From assembly GCA_037367405.1 (NCBI GenBank), contig JAZKJV010009791.1, positions 1-64,000 of the forward strand: 64,000 bases of DNA. The letters are read 5' to 3'. Each line of letters begins with the position of its first letter. The stretch's first letter is position 1. The notes under the pieces were generated by a model that did no database searches, had not been told where the DNA came from, and saw nothing but the letters and a program-made list of their open reading frames with translations. Made by a program: the position numbers and the translations under genes. Below are positions 44,766-56,668 of this stretch, in pieces. The DNA is from Ottelia alismoides. Its lineage: Eukaryota; Streptophyta; Magnoliopsida; Alismatales; Hydrocharitaceae.

Positions 44766-47700
44766 ATGGCATCTCGACCAGGTGAGGATACTTCTGATCA
44801 GCTGGCACGCATACTGAGCGCTCTTACTGATCTTCAGCAGCAGCAGGCTGCTATGAGAGGCCAGCAGGAGCAGATATTGGCCCAGCAGACCGAGATTGCG
44901 GACAGGCAGACGGGCATAGAGATGAGATTTGAGGACCTGTCAGATTTCACGTACCATCCATCCCAGGATGGGACATGGCAGGGCCAGCACCAGTCCGTTG
45001 AGGTGGAGCAGCCTCATCCTGACGATCCATTAGAGGGCATTCCAGAGTATGGAGCTAAGGAGGATGCAGACTTAGACAGGGAGCAGGACCCTGTTGACTT
45101 TGCTGACGAGGATGCACACGAGTATTCAGCCATTCACAGGCACCAGTCGGTCTTCACTTCTTATCAGCGGGCCAACATACCCCTGTTTGAGGGCACAGGT
45201 CCACCAGATGATGCTGAGCAGTGGCTGAAGAGAGTGATGAAGGTGCTCAGGGCAATTCATGCGCCACGAGACACGTGGCTATCTTTCATAGAGTATTCAC
45301 TGACAGACTTCGCCGAGCGATGGTGGGAGGCCGTAGTGTCCGAGTTAGGCCGAGAGCCTACTTGGAACGATTTCGAGACGAAGTTTAGAGCCCACTTCTT
45401 TTCTGCGAAGTGGAAGGAGTCCCAGCGCCGACTGTTTGCAGAGCTTCGTCAGGGACAGATGACAGCCAGGGACTATTTTATCAGATACACAGAGCTGTCA
45501 CGACATACACGAGCAGCTGGCGCATTTCCAGAGGAGAATCTGGAGAAGTTCATTGGCGGCATGCGAGAGGAGGTGCAGGAGAAGCTGGCAGGATTACACA
45601 TCACTTCTATCTCCGAGGCTACCGATGCTGCGGAGAAGTTCGAGGACATCAGGGGGAGACGTTTCGGGAGCTCGTCTGGAGCAGCACCTAGACCGCGACG
45701 ATCTTTTGGACCGATACGTCGACCGTTTCAGCAGCAGAGGTCAGACAGACGGTTCCGTCCTACAGGTTCGTCCTTCACCGGCAGTGCTCGCTCATCTCCA
45801 TCGACTACTCTAGGAGGAGCACTTGTCGGACGTGGCACAGATTCCGCTCGACCATCTGGGTCGCAGCGAGTAGATCGACCACCAGCTGGACCAGCTCGGA
45901 GCACAGGCACAACTACTCCACCTACCAGGCCAGTCAGATGCTATCGATGTCATGAGTGGGGACATTACCGAGCACAGTGCCCACGGGCTTCTGGCGATCC
46001 TCAGCCACAACCTTCACAGTCACAGCCTCAGACACAGCGTTCAGGGAGTTTCCGTGGCAGGAACTCCAATTTTAGGCGACAGCAGCAGAGACAGACGCAG
46101 AGTGTGGCGGGATCTAGTGCTGCATCAGCCAGGCAGGGACAGTTACATGCCGTTACTGAGGAGCAGGCACGTTCAGCGGCTACTGTGGTGAAAGGTATGG
46201 TCTCAGTCTTGGGCCGACCTTTCCATGTTTTATTTGATTCCGGCGCGACACACTCTTTCCTTGCTTCGAGGTTGCTTGTTTCTTTAGATAGAGTTGCAGA
46301 GACGCTATCGTCTCCATATCACATCCGAGGGCCAGGTGGCCAGTTATTTGTCATATCCCTGATAGTCAGGCACTTGCCCGTACTGATTGGCGGTCACAAG
46401 ATGAGCGCAGATTGTCTACTTCTGCAGCTTGATGAGTTCGACTTGATATTGGGCATGGATTGGTTATCCACTCATCATGCACTTGTTGATTGCTTTAGGA
46501 AGACCGTTGTCTTCAGGATTCCCGATCTACCCGAGTTCACTTTTGAGGGTACTTTGCATGACTCCACCATGGAGTATATTTCAGTGTTGCGGGCCCAGCG
46601 ACTTGTTGATCAGGGTTGTGATTCATACCTTGCATTTGTACGAGAGATACCTGATCAGGAGCCGATGATACAAGACATTCGAGTAGTATCAGAATACCCA
46701 GATGTCTTTCCTGATGAGCTACCTGGGCTACCTCCTGAGAGAGAGATAGAGTTTGAGATCACATTGCTGCCAGATGCATAGCCGATCTCTATGGCACCAT
46801 ATCGCATGATACCAGCCGAGTTGAGGGAGCTGAAGGTGCAGTTGCAGGAGTTACTTGATTTGGGATTCGTGAGACCGAGCACTTCACCTTGGGGTGCTCC
46901 GGTTCTATTTGTCAAGAAGAAGGATGGATCCATGAGACTGTGCATCGATTACCGGCAGCTGAACAAGAGAACGGTGAAGAACCGTTATCCTTTGCCACGC
47001 ATCGATGATTTGTTTGACCAGCTCCAGGGATCTTCGGTTTTCTCGAAGATCGTTCTTCGCTCATGCTACCATCAGCTGAGGATTCACGAGTCAGATATTC
47101 CGAAGACAGCCTTCAGGGCTCGCTATGGACACTACGAGTTTGTGGTGATGCCGTTTGGGCTCACCAATGCACCTGCGGCTTTCATGGATATGATGAACCG
47201 TATCTTCCCTCCATACTTGGACATGTTTGTAGTAGTGTTCATCGATGATGTGCTCATCTATTCACGGAATGAATGGGATCATGCGAATGATCTACGGATT
47301 GTTTTGGACACCTTGCGGGAGCACAACCTATATGCCAAGTTGAGCAAGTGTGAGTTCTGGTTATCCCAGGTCTCATTTCTCAGGCATATCATTTCTGGAG
47401 CAGGCATTGCAGTTGATCCTGCGAAGATAGATGCAGTTATGTCTTGGGAGCAGCCCAAGACAGTCACTCAGATTCGGAGCTTCCTCGGATTAGCGGGCTA
47501 TTACAGACGCTTTGTCAGCGGATTTTCACGCATTGTTCGCCCTCTGACACGACTGACGCAGAAGGGAATTCCATTTATTTGGGATGATTCATGTGAGCAG
47601 GCCTTCCAGACACTGAAGGAGAGATTGACTACAACACCTATTCTTGCTCTTCCTTCAGGCACTCAGGACTATGCAGTTTATACAGATGCATCTGGGGAAG

Positions 47701-49635
47701 GTCTGGGAGCAGTGCTGATGCAGAGAGGACAGGTGATTGCTTACGCATCACGGCAGTTGAGACCGCACGAGCGGAACTACCGCACACATGACTTGGAGTT
47801 GGCGGCAGTTGTCTTCGCCTTGAAGATCTGGCACCACTATCTATACGGGGTGAACTTCGAGATTTTCACAGATCACAAGAGCCTAAAGTACATCTTTGAT
47901 CAGAAGGAGTTGAACATGAGACATCGCAGATGGCTCGAAATGCTGAAGGATTATGATTGCACGATCTCTTACCATCCCGGTAAGGGAAACGTGGTAGCTG
48001 ATGCACTTAGCAGGAGAGCGCATGCTGATGGTACAGCGAACTGGCTATACACGTGGGATACGCTTGCAGCTTTGACCGATTGGCATCCTCAGGAGAGCGC
48101 ATCCATTTCTACCGCCGTGCCTCCACGATACAGCAGTCTTTGGGATCGTATTGTAGATGGACAGAAGACCGATCCTTGAATCCGAGATAGATACATGCGC
48201 GCCATTAAGGATGAATTTGATGATTTTTTCGTGACAGAATCTATTTTATGGAAGGTAGGACGGGTCGTTGTACCCAATGACGAGCAGCTTCGCAGAGACA
48301 TTCTGGATGAGGCACACAGTTCACGGTTATCTATCCACCCAGGTAGCACGAAGATGTACCGTGATCTGCGTCGACATTTTTGGTGGGATGGAATGAAGCG
48401 CGATGTGGCGTTACATGTTAGCAGATGCATGACCTGTCAGATGGTCAAGGCTGAGCACAGGAGACCGCCAGGATTACTGCAGTCTCTCCCCATTCCCGAG
48501 TGGAAATGGGAGAGCATTTCTATGGATTTTGTCACAGGATTGCCGAAGACGCCAGGAGGTCATGATTCCATTTGGGTCGTTGTTGATAGGTTGACCAAGT
48601 CAGCCCATTTCATACCTGTCAACACGACTTACACTCCATCCAGATTGGCCAAGCTCTATGTACAGAACATTATCAGGCTACATGGTATACCACGAGAGGT
48701 GGTGTCTGACAGGGATTCGAGATTTACATCTCATTATTGGCATCAGTTCATGTCAGCACTACAGACAGAGCTGAAGATGAGTTCTGCATACCATCCGCAG
48801 ACAGACGGGCAGAGTGAGCGCACCATTCAGACGCTTGAGGATCTACTTCGCGCTTGCACTTTGGAGTGGAAAGGGCCCTGGAAGGACCATTTACCTTTGG
48901 TGGAATTCACGTACAACAACAGCTATCACTCCAGTATTGGTATGGCACCATTCGAAGCCCTATACGGGCGGAGATGCCTCACACCTCTCAGTTGGCGTGA
49001 GGTAGGTGATCACGCTTTATACTCCGTAGATCTCTTGGAGGAGACCGCGAGAGCTGTTGATCTTGTGAGACGGAGGCTTCTGACGGCACAGAGTCGCCAT
49101 AAGAGCTATGCAGACCGTCGGAGAAGAGATTTGGAATTCCAGGTATCCAATCTTCTTCTCTTTCTTTTATTATAAATTTAACATAATCTCACATATTAAT
49201 AAACTCCTGTAAATACAGGTCGGAGACTGGGTATTTTTGCGAGTATCTCCCATGAAGGGAGTGCAGAGATTCGGTGTTCGTGGCAAGTTGGCGCCACGAT
49301 ATGTTGGACCGTTCGAAATTCTTGCTCGAGTGGGGAAGGTTGCTTATCGAGTAGCCCTTCCTCCACATCTTTCAGCTATTCATGATGTTTTCCACATATC
49401 CAATCTGAGGAAATATGTCCACGACCCTCGACACATCATCAGTTATGAGAATCTTGATGTAGAGCCGGATCTGACCTATGAGGAGAAACCAGTCCAGATA
49501 CTTGACTGCGCTGAGAAGAAGCTTCGCAACAAGGAGATTTCATTGGTCAAGGTTTTGTGGCACCGACACGGCGTCAAAGAAGCGACGTGGGAGACCGAAG
49601 CCGACATGCGGGCACGATACCCGCAGCTTTTCTAA
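44766..49635 (+). pseudogene. Gypsy gag-pol polyprotein with two stops and one intron-like insert
   Basis: One frame encodes gag (ATG at 44766, MASRPGEDTSDQLARIL), a CX2CX4HX4C knuckle (CYRCHEWGHYRAQC), protease (LFDSGATHSF), RT ([28 protein letters not shown]), RNase H ([17 protein letters not shown]), integrase (HPGSTKMYRDLRRHFWWDG; SDRDSRFTS; YHPQTDGQSERT), a GPY/F module (RYVGPFEI) and a chromodomain (EKPVQILDC...VKVLWHRHGVKEATWE). The frame is continuous except for TAG at 46779-46781 (context PDA-stop-PISM; relatives have a sense codon) and TGA at 48177-48179 (TDP-stop-IRDR). Both are consistent with C-to-T changes of CAG and CGA. After 49142 the frame shifts unless a 76-bp segment is removed. 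The upstream extension to 44655 is leader, not gag. Confidence 0.9.
49143..49218 (+). other. 76-bp GT-AG intron-like segment in integrase
   Basis: The segment starts CAG|GTATCC and ends ATACAG|GTC. It is strongly AT-rich with a T-rich stretch, and plant introns need only such composition. Removing it exactly joins ...RDLEFQ to VGDWVFLRVSPMKG, restoring the integrase C-terminal module and the frame through the chromodomain. Left in, it adds NLLLFLLL and a stop. It may be a true intron allowing a spliced product, or a chance 76-bp insertion. Confidence 0.7.
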
Positions 49636-49692
49636 TGTAATCATCACAAGCTTTTGTAATTAGATACATGATAAATATATGGCTTGTTTTCT

Positions 49693-49812
49693 CTTTGAGG
49701 TTTTTATGAGTTCAAAACCCTTTGAGGTTTTTATGGACATATAAAATCCCAACAAGATACTTAATGACCTTGACTCGAGTCTCGAGGACGAGACTCCCTT
49801 TGAGGTTTTTAT
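49693..49812 (+). repeat. 15-bp motif CTTTGAGGTTTTTAT, three copies before the 3' LTR
   Basis: Exact copies lie at 49693-49707, 49720-49734 and 49798-49812; the last ends 3 bp before the 3' LTR. A conventional all-purine tract is not seen at this position, so the motif may overlap the plus-strand priming site. Confidence 0.7.
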
Positions 49813-49815
49813 ATT

Positions 49816-52800
49816 TGTAGCATCCGGTTTCCAATCAAACCCGAACTCGTCCGATTTTGGGTCTAATGAACCCAAAAATGTTGTCGATCAATACTAAACA
49901 ACCTAAAACGGCCAATTGATCATGAATCAAAAGTCGTTCGGGCGAAATCGACCGAAAATCGGTCATACCGTAACGCGCGCCGTGAAAAGCCGCGACGCAA
50001 ATTCGGAAACCGCAAAACGAACCGAGACCGTCATTAGATCCGATTCGACGACACGAGACCAACGGAACGACCGTTCGTCAATCGGAGGTCATATGATATT
50101 TTTAAATCGCAAAATTTAGTCCTAAACAAAAACCGTATCCGAAAAGTTCGGGTATTCAAAACTCGACCGAAAGTATATCAACATTATACTCAAATTGATC
50201 GTCGTCTCGAGACGATCAAAACGAGATATTACTCGTTGAAATCCGAGGCCCGAGGCGCAATTTAGGTCGTTTTAAACATCTCAAATAAATGAATTAAATG
50301 TATATATGTATATTTATATATATATAATTTCAAAACCCATGATTCCAGCTACTGTTGTCAAAAAAAAATATAAATAATACATAAATAAAATTTAAAAGTA
50401 TATTTCTGTTAAACAGGAATTCCAATTCCAGCTTATAAAAAAAAAATAAATAAATTCTAACATACAACAGACTGTTCGGCTGCAGCAAGTTGCTTTCTAA
50501 AAAAATATAATAAGGATGACATCAGCCAATTGACATTAGCATGCTGATGTCATGGCTAATGTCATCCAAAAGGAAGACAAATGGCTCTAGGAAAGCCAAC
50601 GTGGAAGCCCTCTTCTCTCCCATTCCTCCTCTATTAAACCCAACGTTAAAGCCCTTTCACACCCTTTTCATGACCATCGACTTCCCCTTTTTCCTTCTTA
50701 CCTTTCCTCTAAATTTCTCCACCATGGGAGCCTTCCCAGCCCTCTTCTCCTTCTGAAATCCAGCTGCTGTTCCAGATTTCCAGCACTGCTTGGAAGAATT
50801 TTTAGAGAGATCAAGAGGTATAATCCTTCTCCCTCTATATATAGCAGCCCTTCTCTTCCAAATTCTCCACTTCTCTAGCCCTAAGGGAACCAAAATTTCA
50901 CTTTTCAATTGCTGGATCTGCAGCTCTCCAAATAGAGCTGATTGCATGCTTTAAATCCAGGCCATCTTCTTCAATTCTAAGGTCATCCAAGGTACCATCC
51001 TTCTCCCATCCCTTGCTGCCATGCATGTAGTTATACCTTTTTGATTTATCATTAAAGTCTTCCCTTGAGTATTATGTTGTGAAGGATTTGGGAGTAAATC
51101 AGTCTTTGAACCTGGAATTCATATCAAAATGTTAAATCATACTTGGGTTTTGCTCTAAAATGGAATTAGATTATATATATATACATATATTTGCCATTTT
51201 AGGCTTTATGATTACTTAAGCATGTAATAATTGAGGTTTCAGGAGTTATATTTAAATCTGAGTTTCCATGGATTATTATTTAAAATCGAAATATGGAAAT
51301 CCTGGAAATCTGGTTACTGGAAATCTGGTTACTGTTACTGCTTTCTCTATGCTCTTAATTAGAAAATTTTAATTATATTTTTTTATGGATTGAAGGTGAA
51401 ATTCTGGTTAATATTTTCTTCTGTCTGCTCATAATTGTAAAATAAAAATTGTTATAATATCACGGATAAATTAGAATGCAATTACATGAGGAGGGGGGAA
51501 ACACTATTATAATTAGCAAGATCAGCACATCATCCTTTTTCTTTTCACAATTAATAGATAGCAAATTTTAAATTTTTGAAGACCATATCAAATTTTAATA
51601 AACATCAATGGAGACAGTATGCATGATTGATAGTAACATTAATGGAGCTACTATAATTCTTGTGTCTGGATCTTAAATTTTGTCAACATCCGACTATTGC
51701 AACCACACTTTGTCATGCACAATTGTCTATCGAATTTATTGAAATCACGTTATTGGTTTTGATGAAAATTATGTAAATTCAGTAATTGGTTGCTGAGATT
51801 AATGAGTTTAGTTATTACTAAGTTACTACAGTAGTTGATAAGTTGGAAATTTAAACAACATTGTTCTGTATATGATAATATAATATACTACAATATATTA
51901 TTAAATTTTGGTTAAATTTCAAGTGTTCTGAAGTGGATAAGATTAGAAGAATATTTCATGTATAATATCAGACAGTGCATCATAGAACGAATGATTAAAG
52001 GATGCATGAACTAAGTTCAATTAAGATAACATTACAAGAAACACACCTATTTCATGATCCAAGGTGGAAATAGCATGACCTTGTGTTCACAAAGTTCACT
52101 AGTTTTAGAAGTATTGGGTTTACTGGGATGATTGATACACATATATAAGTTACTTAAGACTCTATACTACTCTTAGAAAGTTTATCACCACATTCCTTAA
52201 AGAAGATAGTGGATTAACTACGGGTTTGGTATAAGTGGGTCATTATTGGAAATATTATTTCCTAATCATTTAGGTTGAAATAATAAGATCTTAGAAGACA
52301 TTGAAATCACACAAAATTATATTGAAATTCATTAATCTAATCTCACATTATACATTTCAGAGAAATGAGTATGATACTGTTATAAATCAAGTAAGTACCG
52401 ACAATTAAAGACGACTAATTGTTATTATTGCCAATCATGGTGACCCTTCCAATAAGTGATTTCTATTAGTATGATGATAGAAATGATGAACTATGATCAT
52501 AAGAACTGATCATCTACATAAATCATTCTTTAAGATATACCCTACCACTATAGAGAAGAGTTATTATGAGATACCCAAATAAGATAAGTCGACTATAGTA
52601 GAGGTCAAGAAAGGATGATGTTGAATCAATGATATCAATCAATAATGCCGGTTACGGTGACCTTTGCACCTGACTGTGCGAGGGCGCGGTGACCCTCAAC
52701 TGGGCGGGAGAATAGGAAGCCCAGTTAGGGCAGCGGCCGCTTAATGCGCGGGTCTAGGATCCCAGTCTTTTACACGGTTTTTTACGCGAGCTCGCAGTGT

Positions 52801-53924
52801 TTTTACGCCTCGTTGGGATCCAGACTTTAGACCAGTTCCGCTGACCCTGTTTTAGGATACCCAGGCGGGGGATCCTTGGTTTTCAGTTTTTACGTACGAG
52901 CTCGTCCGCCCGTACTAGTCGGGCAGTTTTCTAGAGCGACTTTTCTAGAGAGTCTCTCTCACCCGTCTCAGTGGCGTAGTTGGGGGGTAGACCTATCCCT
53001 CTATCGGACCGCGCTTCCAATTAGAGGGCGAGACGGAAGAGCCATTTGCAGGCTTCTTCACCGCTTGAGTTTACTTCGCCAAACAGACTTGGCGATTCAA
53101 TATCTAGATCATCCATATCTACATATACAACATCTGGAGCTATATCTGAAACATTGAAGTTAAGAATTGGAGAAATTATGATCAAAAGACCATTCTCTCT
53201 ACCCAAGAATTTAAATAAATTAATAGATCTCTAAAAACTCAACTTTTCCATTTTTCACTCACCAACATGATCTTTGAAGAAATTGACATATATGCATTCA
53301 CACTCATACACTTATGATTACGCAATTGCTTTATAAATATGTTACATATGGGAAATGCCGGGTTCTGGGGGAAATCATTTGAAACGCATTACAGACAAAC
53401 CCTTTTTACTTACGCAAATAGATGTAGATTTTACTTATACCACCTTTCTACTTGCTTGCTTTTGTACATATTAAATGTCCAGTTATTTTTATAAGTTTTT
53501 AGGAGGTACCAGCAATGGCTGACGCCTCTTCTTTCCTATTATGTGTGTGGCAGGCAAACAGCCTGCAGTTCAGTAGCCGCTCAGTAGCTACATGCTTCCA
53601 GGAGACAGAGTATATACGAGACGGTATGAATTCCTTGTCTCAGTTTTTGTTCAGATAATGATGTAAATGCTATCTCTTTTGTATCACACTTTGGGATATA
53701 TGTTGTAATGGAAGATCCTTGTATACGTCGTAAACTGATATGAATATTAATGAAAAGAAAATTTTGGTGCCATTGTCTCTTTTACTTTGTGGTTATGTGA
53801 TGGAAATGAATGTCATTGTTGCGAGAAAAATTTTCCCTGTATTTGTGCGACTTGTACGATTAAACGTGAATGAATTATTGCGAATTTTGTCGTAAACGGG
53901 TACCCGGATCCTGAGGGGTTCACA
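49816..53924 (+). repeat. Gypsy 3' LTR (4,109 bp)
   Basis: It is the same length as the 5' LTR and about 99.6% identical. It is followed by the second copy of CATTG (53925-53929) and then by Copia-3 integrase. Confidence 0.95.
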
Positions 53925-53929
53925 CATTG

Positions 53930-54076
53930 TCAGTTCTCACAAATTTCACAGAAGAAGAAAACGCATTTTGCACTTCATTGATAACAGTTTTGATAACATC
54001 TCAAGCTTCAGATTAATTCTTCAATAAAAAGACCCATGACAGATGAGAAAAGTCATCCACAGCAACTAGATAAAAC
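53930..54076 (-). pseudogene. Copia-3 integrase core fragment
   Basis: The minus strand reads FYLVAVDDFSHLSWVFLLKN, then DVIKTVINEVQNAFSSSVKF and VRTDN. These are the integrase catalytic-core blocks around the first and second Asp (VDDFS...; ..R.DN). Two stops interrupt the loop after KN. It is bounded by the Gypsy element and hAT element E. Confidence 0.85.
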
Positions 54077-55006
54077 CAGTGTTCACTAAATCGGCCGCAC
54101 GGGCCGCATATACGGCCGCATATGCCCATCGGCGTGCAGACCGCACCGATTACTTGAATCAGTGCATAATGTGCCCTCCCCGCATATGCGGCCCGCATAT
54201 CCCGCATATGCCCCGCATACTGCTCCAGCAGCTCCAACTTTTCAATCTTCTCATTCATGTCCTTAATTCTGTAACTATGCCTCTTCATTCAATTGTTAGA
54301 ATATGACATGCATTTCTATACAATTGCAATGCATTATACCATTATGTATAAGCAATGTTTTATGTTTTTCTCATGTATTATTTTCACGAGTATATGCAAT
54401 GTATTGTCGAATATTTTTTAGATATGACGATTGAGGTTTTGCTCATGTAGTTCATGTATGTGTATTGAAGTTTTGTTATTACGAATCATATAATGTAAAG
54501 TTTTATGGTAAATATTTTTTGTGATTAAATATGAGGCAATTAAAAGCAAGGCCTTAAATGTCGATTTCGGTCACAATTTCGGTGACGACCAAAACAGAAT
54601 TTCGATGGAATTTCGGTCAAATTTCGATCGAAATTTCGATCATTTCGGTCATTTTTTAATAGGAACCCCATATTTCGGTCATTTCGATCAATTCGGCCGA
54701 ATTTCGATTTCGACTGGATACTGATATTCGACAGAAATTCGACCGAATTTCGCTGAAATTTGAGGCCATGATTAAATGTATATATGCACACCCATCTAAC
54801 ATGAACCGTTTTTCTTAGATCTTCTTTAACTCCACTTAGATACATAACTTCAGTGGTAATGTTATTCATAGATATTTTTTTATTTTTAAATTAAAAATTA
54901 GAAAACTGCTTAGAACCGCATATACCCCGCATATACCCCTGCATTCCGCTTAATCAGTATTCGGTGACCAGTCCGAACACATACGCATACCGTTTCATGA
55001 ACCTTG
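54077..55006. mobile_element. hAT element E (930 bp), 8-bp TSD GATAAAAC
   Basis: A perfect duplication GATAAAAC lies at 54069-54076 and 55007-55014. The TIRs are CAGTGTTCACTAAA and, reversed, CAAGGTTCATGAAA. Both ends are packed with GCATATGCGG/CCGCATAT palindromic repeats. It is the same family as element D (21470-22601) in opposite orientation. It contains a smaller MITE (54547-54770). No transposase is encoded. Confidence 0.9.
54547..54770. mobile_element. 224-bp hAT-like MITE nested in element E
   Basis: The TIRs are CAAGGCCTTAAATGTC and, reversed, CATGGCCTCAAATTTC. The flanks ATTAAAAG (54539-54546) and ATTAAATG (54771-54778) match at 7 of 8 bases. The interior is dense in GAAATTTCG/TTTCGGTC repeats, the same motif style as element B. 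Confidence 0.8.
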
Positions 55007-55014
55007 GATAAAAC

Positions 55015-56523
55015 ATGTGTCCCTGGTGATCGGGAACACGACTTGTACCCCAAATATCAACATGAAGCAACTCGAAAATGGAGCTACTGCTCCGACTCTG
55101 ACGATTAGGGAAAGAAGATCGATGATGCTTTCCCCACTGATATGCCTCGCACTTGAAGGACGAGCGAGGTGAAGTACGAGGCAGAACACGGTATATTTTC
55201 TGGAGCAGAAGGCGTCAAACGGATCTCCCCCTGTCCTGTGATTGGGGATGAGTCACATCTGCTATAACCACAGTTCTCCTTGGAGGAACATGTCTGTACG
55301 TTGTAAGTTGATCTCTATCTCCACATAAGTGATGTGTAGCCCCAGAGTCCGTAATCCATTCTATAGCATCATATATATTACAAGTAGTAAGTGCATAGGT
55401 ACTACCTGAGGTACTGGAAGACGCCGACGCAACAACATCTGAGTGATCTCCCGAGGTAGATGAAGAAGCAATGGGACTGGCAGGAGACATAATGTCCCCA
55501 AATCGTGCTACAAGATCCTCAAACCTCTGATTCAAAGGAGCAGTCGGAGACTCAACCTGCTCAGCTACTCAAGCCGATGCAGGAAAATCATGCTTGGAGT
55601 AGCATGTATCCTATGTATGTCCAAGGCGATGACAATAAGTGCAGGGCTGATGAATATGACATCTTCTATCATGAGGTCCACATCTACGAAACTGAGAAGA
55701 GCTTCCTCTATCTCAGGAGGCTGCCATCATCGAAGAAGTCTGATTAGAGGCAGTAGATGAGACAGTGATCATGCCGAGTCTGCGGAAAGCTTCCTCCATG
55801 GGAGGAATAGTATCATATGCAAGAATCTGGGAATGAGCAGCCTCATACTCAGGATCAAGGGTTGCAAGGAATATACCAACCACAGTGGCACTCCTATATG
55901 TACCGAAAGCCAAACCTTGGCGTACACATCATCTGCCTCCCATGAGGCATTGAGCCCAGTTTTCTCAATCAGCTCTTCTTCGGTAAGAATATATTTCTTA
56001 CTCTGTAGACATCATAAGGCTCGAGCTGCATGACAAATAACTCGTAGTTCATCCTGCCCATCTTGATAATCGGCATTGGACCTCTAAAAGCACTTGTGGC
56101 GGGGATATCGACTTTACTCTCTGACATATTGCCGAATGAAAAAAGATAGGGTTTTATAGACCAATAGACAAGTGTCTACACAGTCATATAAGGATTCGAC
56201 TGCATGTGTATATGCAATCAAATCCATCAACACAAGCGGACCTCGATGCAAGAGCGGAGGACCGTAGAGAGATCAAGATGAGGGCGAGAACCGACGGCAG
56301 CGGTGGCCGTGCCCAAGGAGAGAGAATGGTGGCACCGCTGCCCGGGAGAAGTGACCGACGGTGGAGGGTCGACGACGACCACCTGGGAGAGAGAGGGCAG
56401 CGACGGGAGGACGGCGGCACTCGGATGAGAGTGTGGTGGCAACGGGAAGGGGTGGCGATGGGGTTAGGGCTAGAGCTTTCTCGGGTACAAGAACTCCAGC
56501 CTAGTACCACCGCTCTGATAACA
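55015..56523 (-). pseudogene. Copia-3 gag, protease and integrase N-terminus
   Basis: On the minus strand, from the right: a GC-rich leader (56,190-56,500), gag (TVVGIFLATLDPEYEAAHSQ; PPMEEAFRRLGMI), a CX2CX4HX4C knuckle (CTYCHRLGHT.DTC, ~55,610-55,650), protease (ITDSGATHHLCGDRDQL, active-site DSGA intact) and the integrase N-terminal region (FPITRDTCFI, near the hAT junction). Frameshifts and stops separate the blocks. Confidence 0.8.
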
Positions 56524-56668
56524 TGTTGGGAAAAGAATGAAAACTTGTTTTAATCCTTGAACCCTAGGCTCTCTTATATAGGGGAGAGACCTATGCGTAA
56601 ATTACATAAGATAGACACAAGGAAAAGAAAATAGAAAAACAGTATAAAAACATAAATATATCTCTACA
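56513..56668 (-). repeat. Copia-3 5' LTR (56524-56668) with PBS
   Basis: On the plus strand the LTR runs TGTTGGGAAAAG to ATCTCTACA, 145 bp like its partner. On the minus strand the PBS TGTTATCAGAG (56513-56523) follows it, one change from TGGTATCAGAG. The right flank AATAA nearly matches the left flank AATAT of the 3' LTR. Confidence 0.9.

Larger units (their letters stand above)
40402..53924 (+). mobile_element. Complete Tekay-like Ty3/Gypsy chromovirus (13,523 bp), young
   Basis: Two 4,109-bp LTRs (40402-44510 and 49816-53924) differ by about 16 substitutions and a few small indels (~0.4%). A perfect 5-bp duplication CATTG flanks the element (40397-40401 and 53925-53929), inside Copia-3 integrase. 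The order gag-PR-RT-RH-IN-chromodomain, the very long LTRs and the chromodomain sequence fit the Tekay/Del lineage. Coding is broken by two nonsense codons and one 76-bp intron-like insert. Confidence 0.95.
28563..56668 (-). mobile_element. Copia-3: one Copia element spread over 28 kb by four insertions
   Basis: Its own sequence lies in five blocks: 28563-30164, 31021-31036, 39398-40401, 53930-54076 and 55015-56668, about 4.4 kb in all. The two outer 145-bp LTRs match with about 16 differences, and the outer flanks AATAT and AATAA are a near-perfect TSD. Coding order on the minus strand is correct across the breaks: gag, protease, integrase, RT, RNase H. Insertions are hAT element C, Copia-2, the Gypsy element and hAT element E. 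Confidence 0.85.

Noticed and set aside
56206..56553. 115-codon plus-strand open frame
   Set aside because: Antisense to the Copia-3 leader and overlapping its PBS and LTR edge; no domain.
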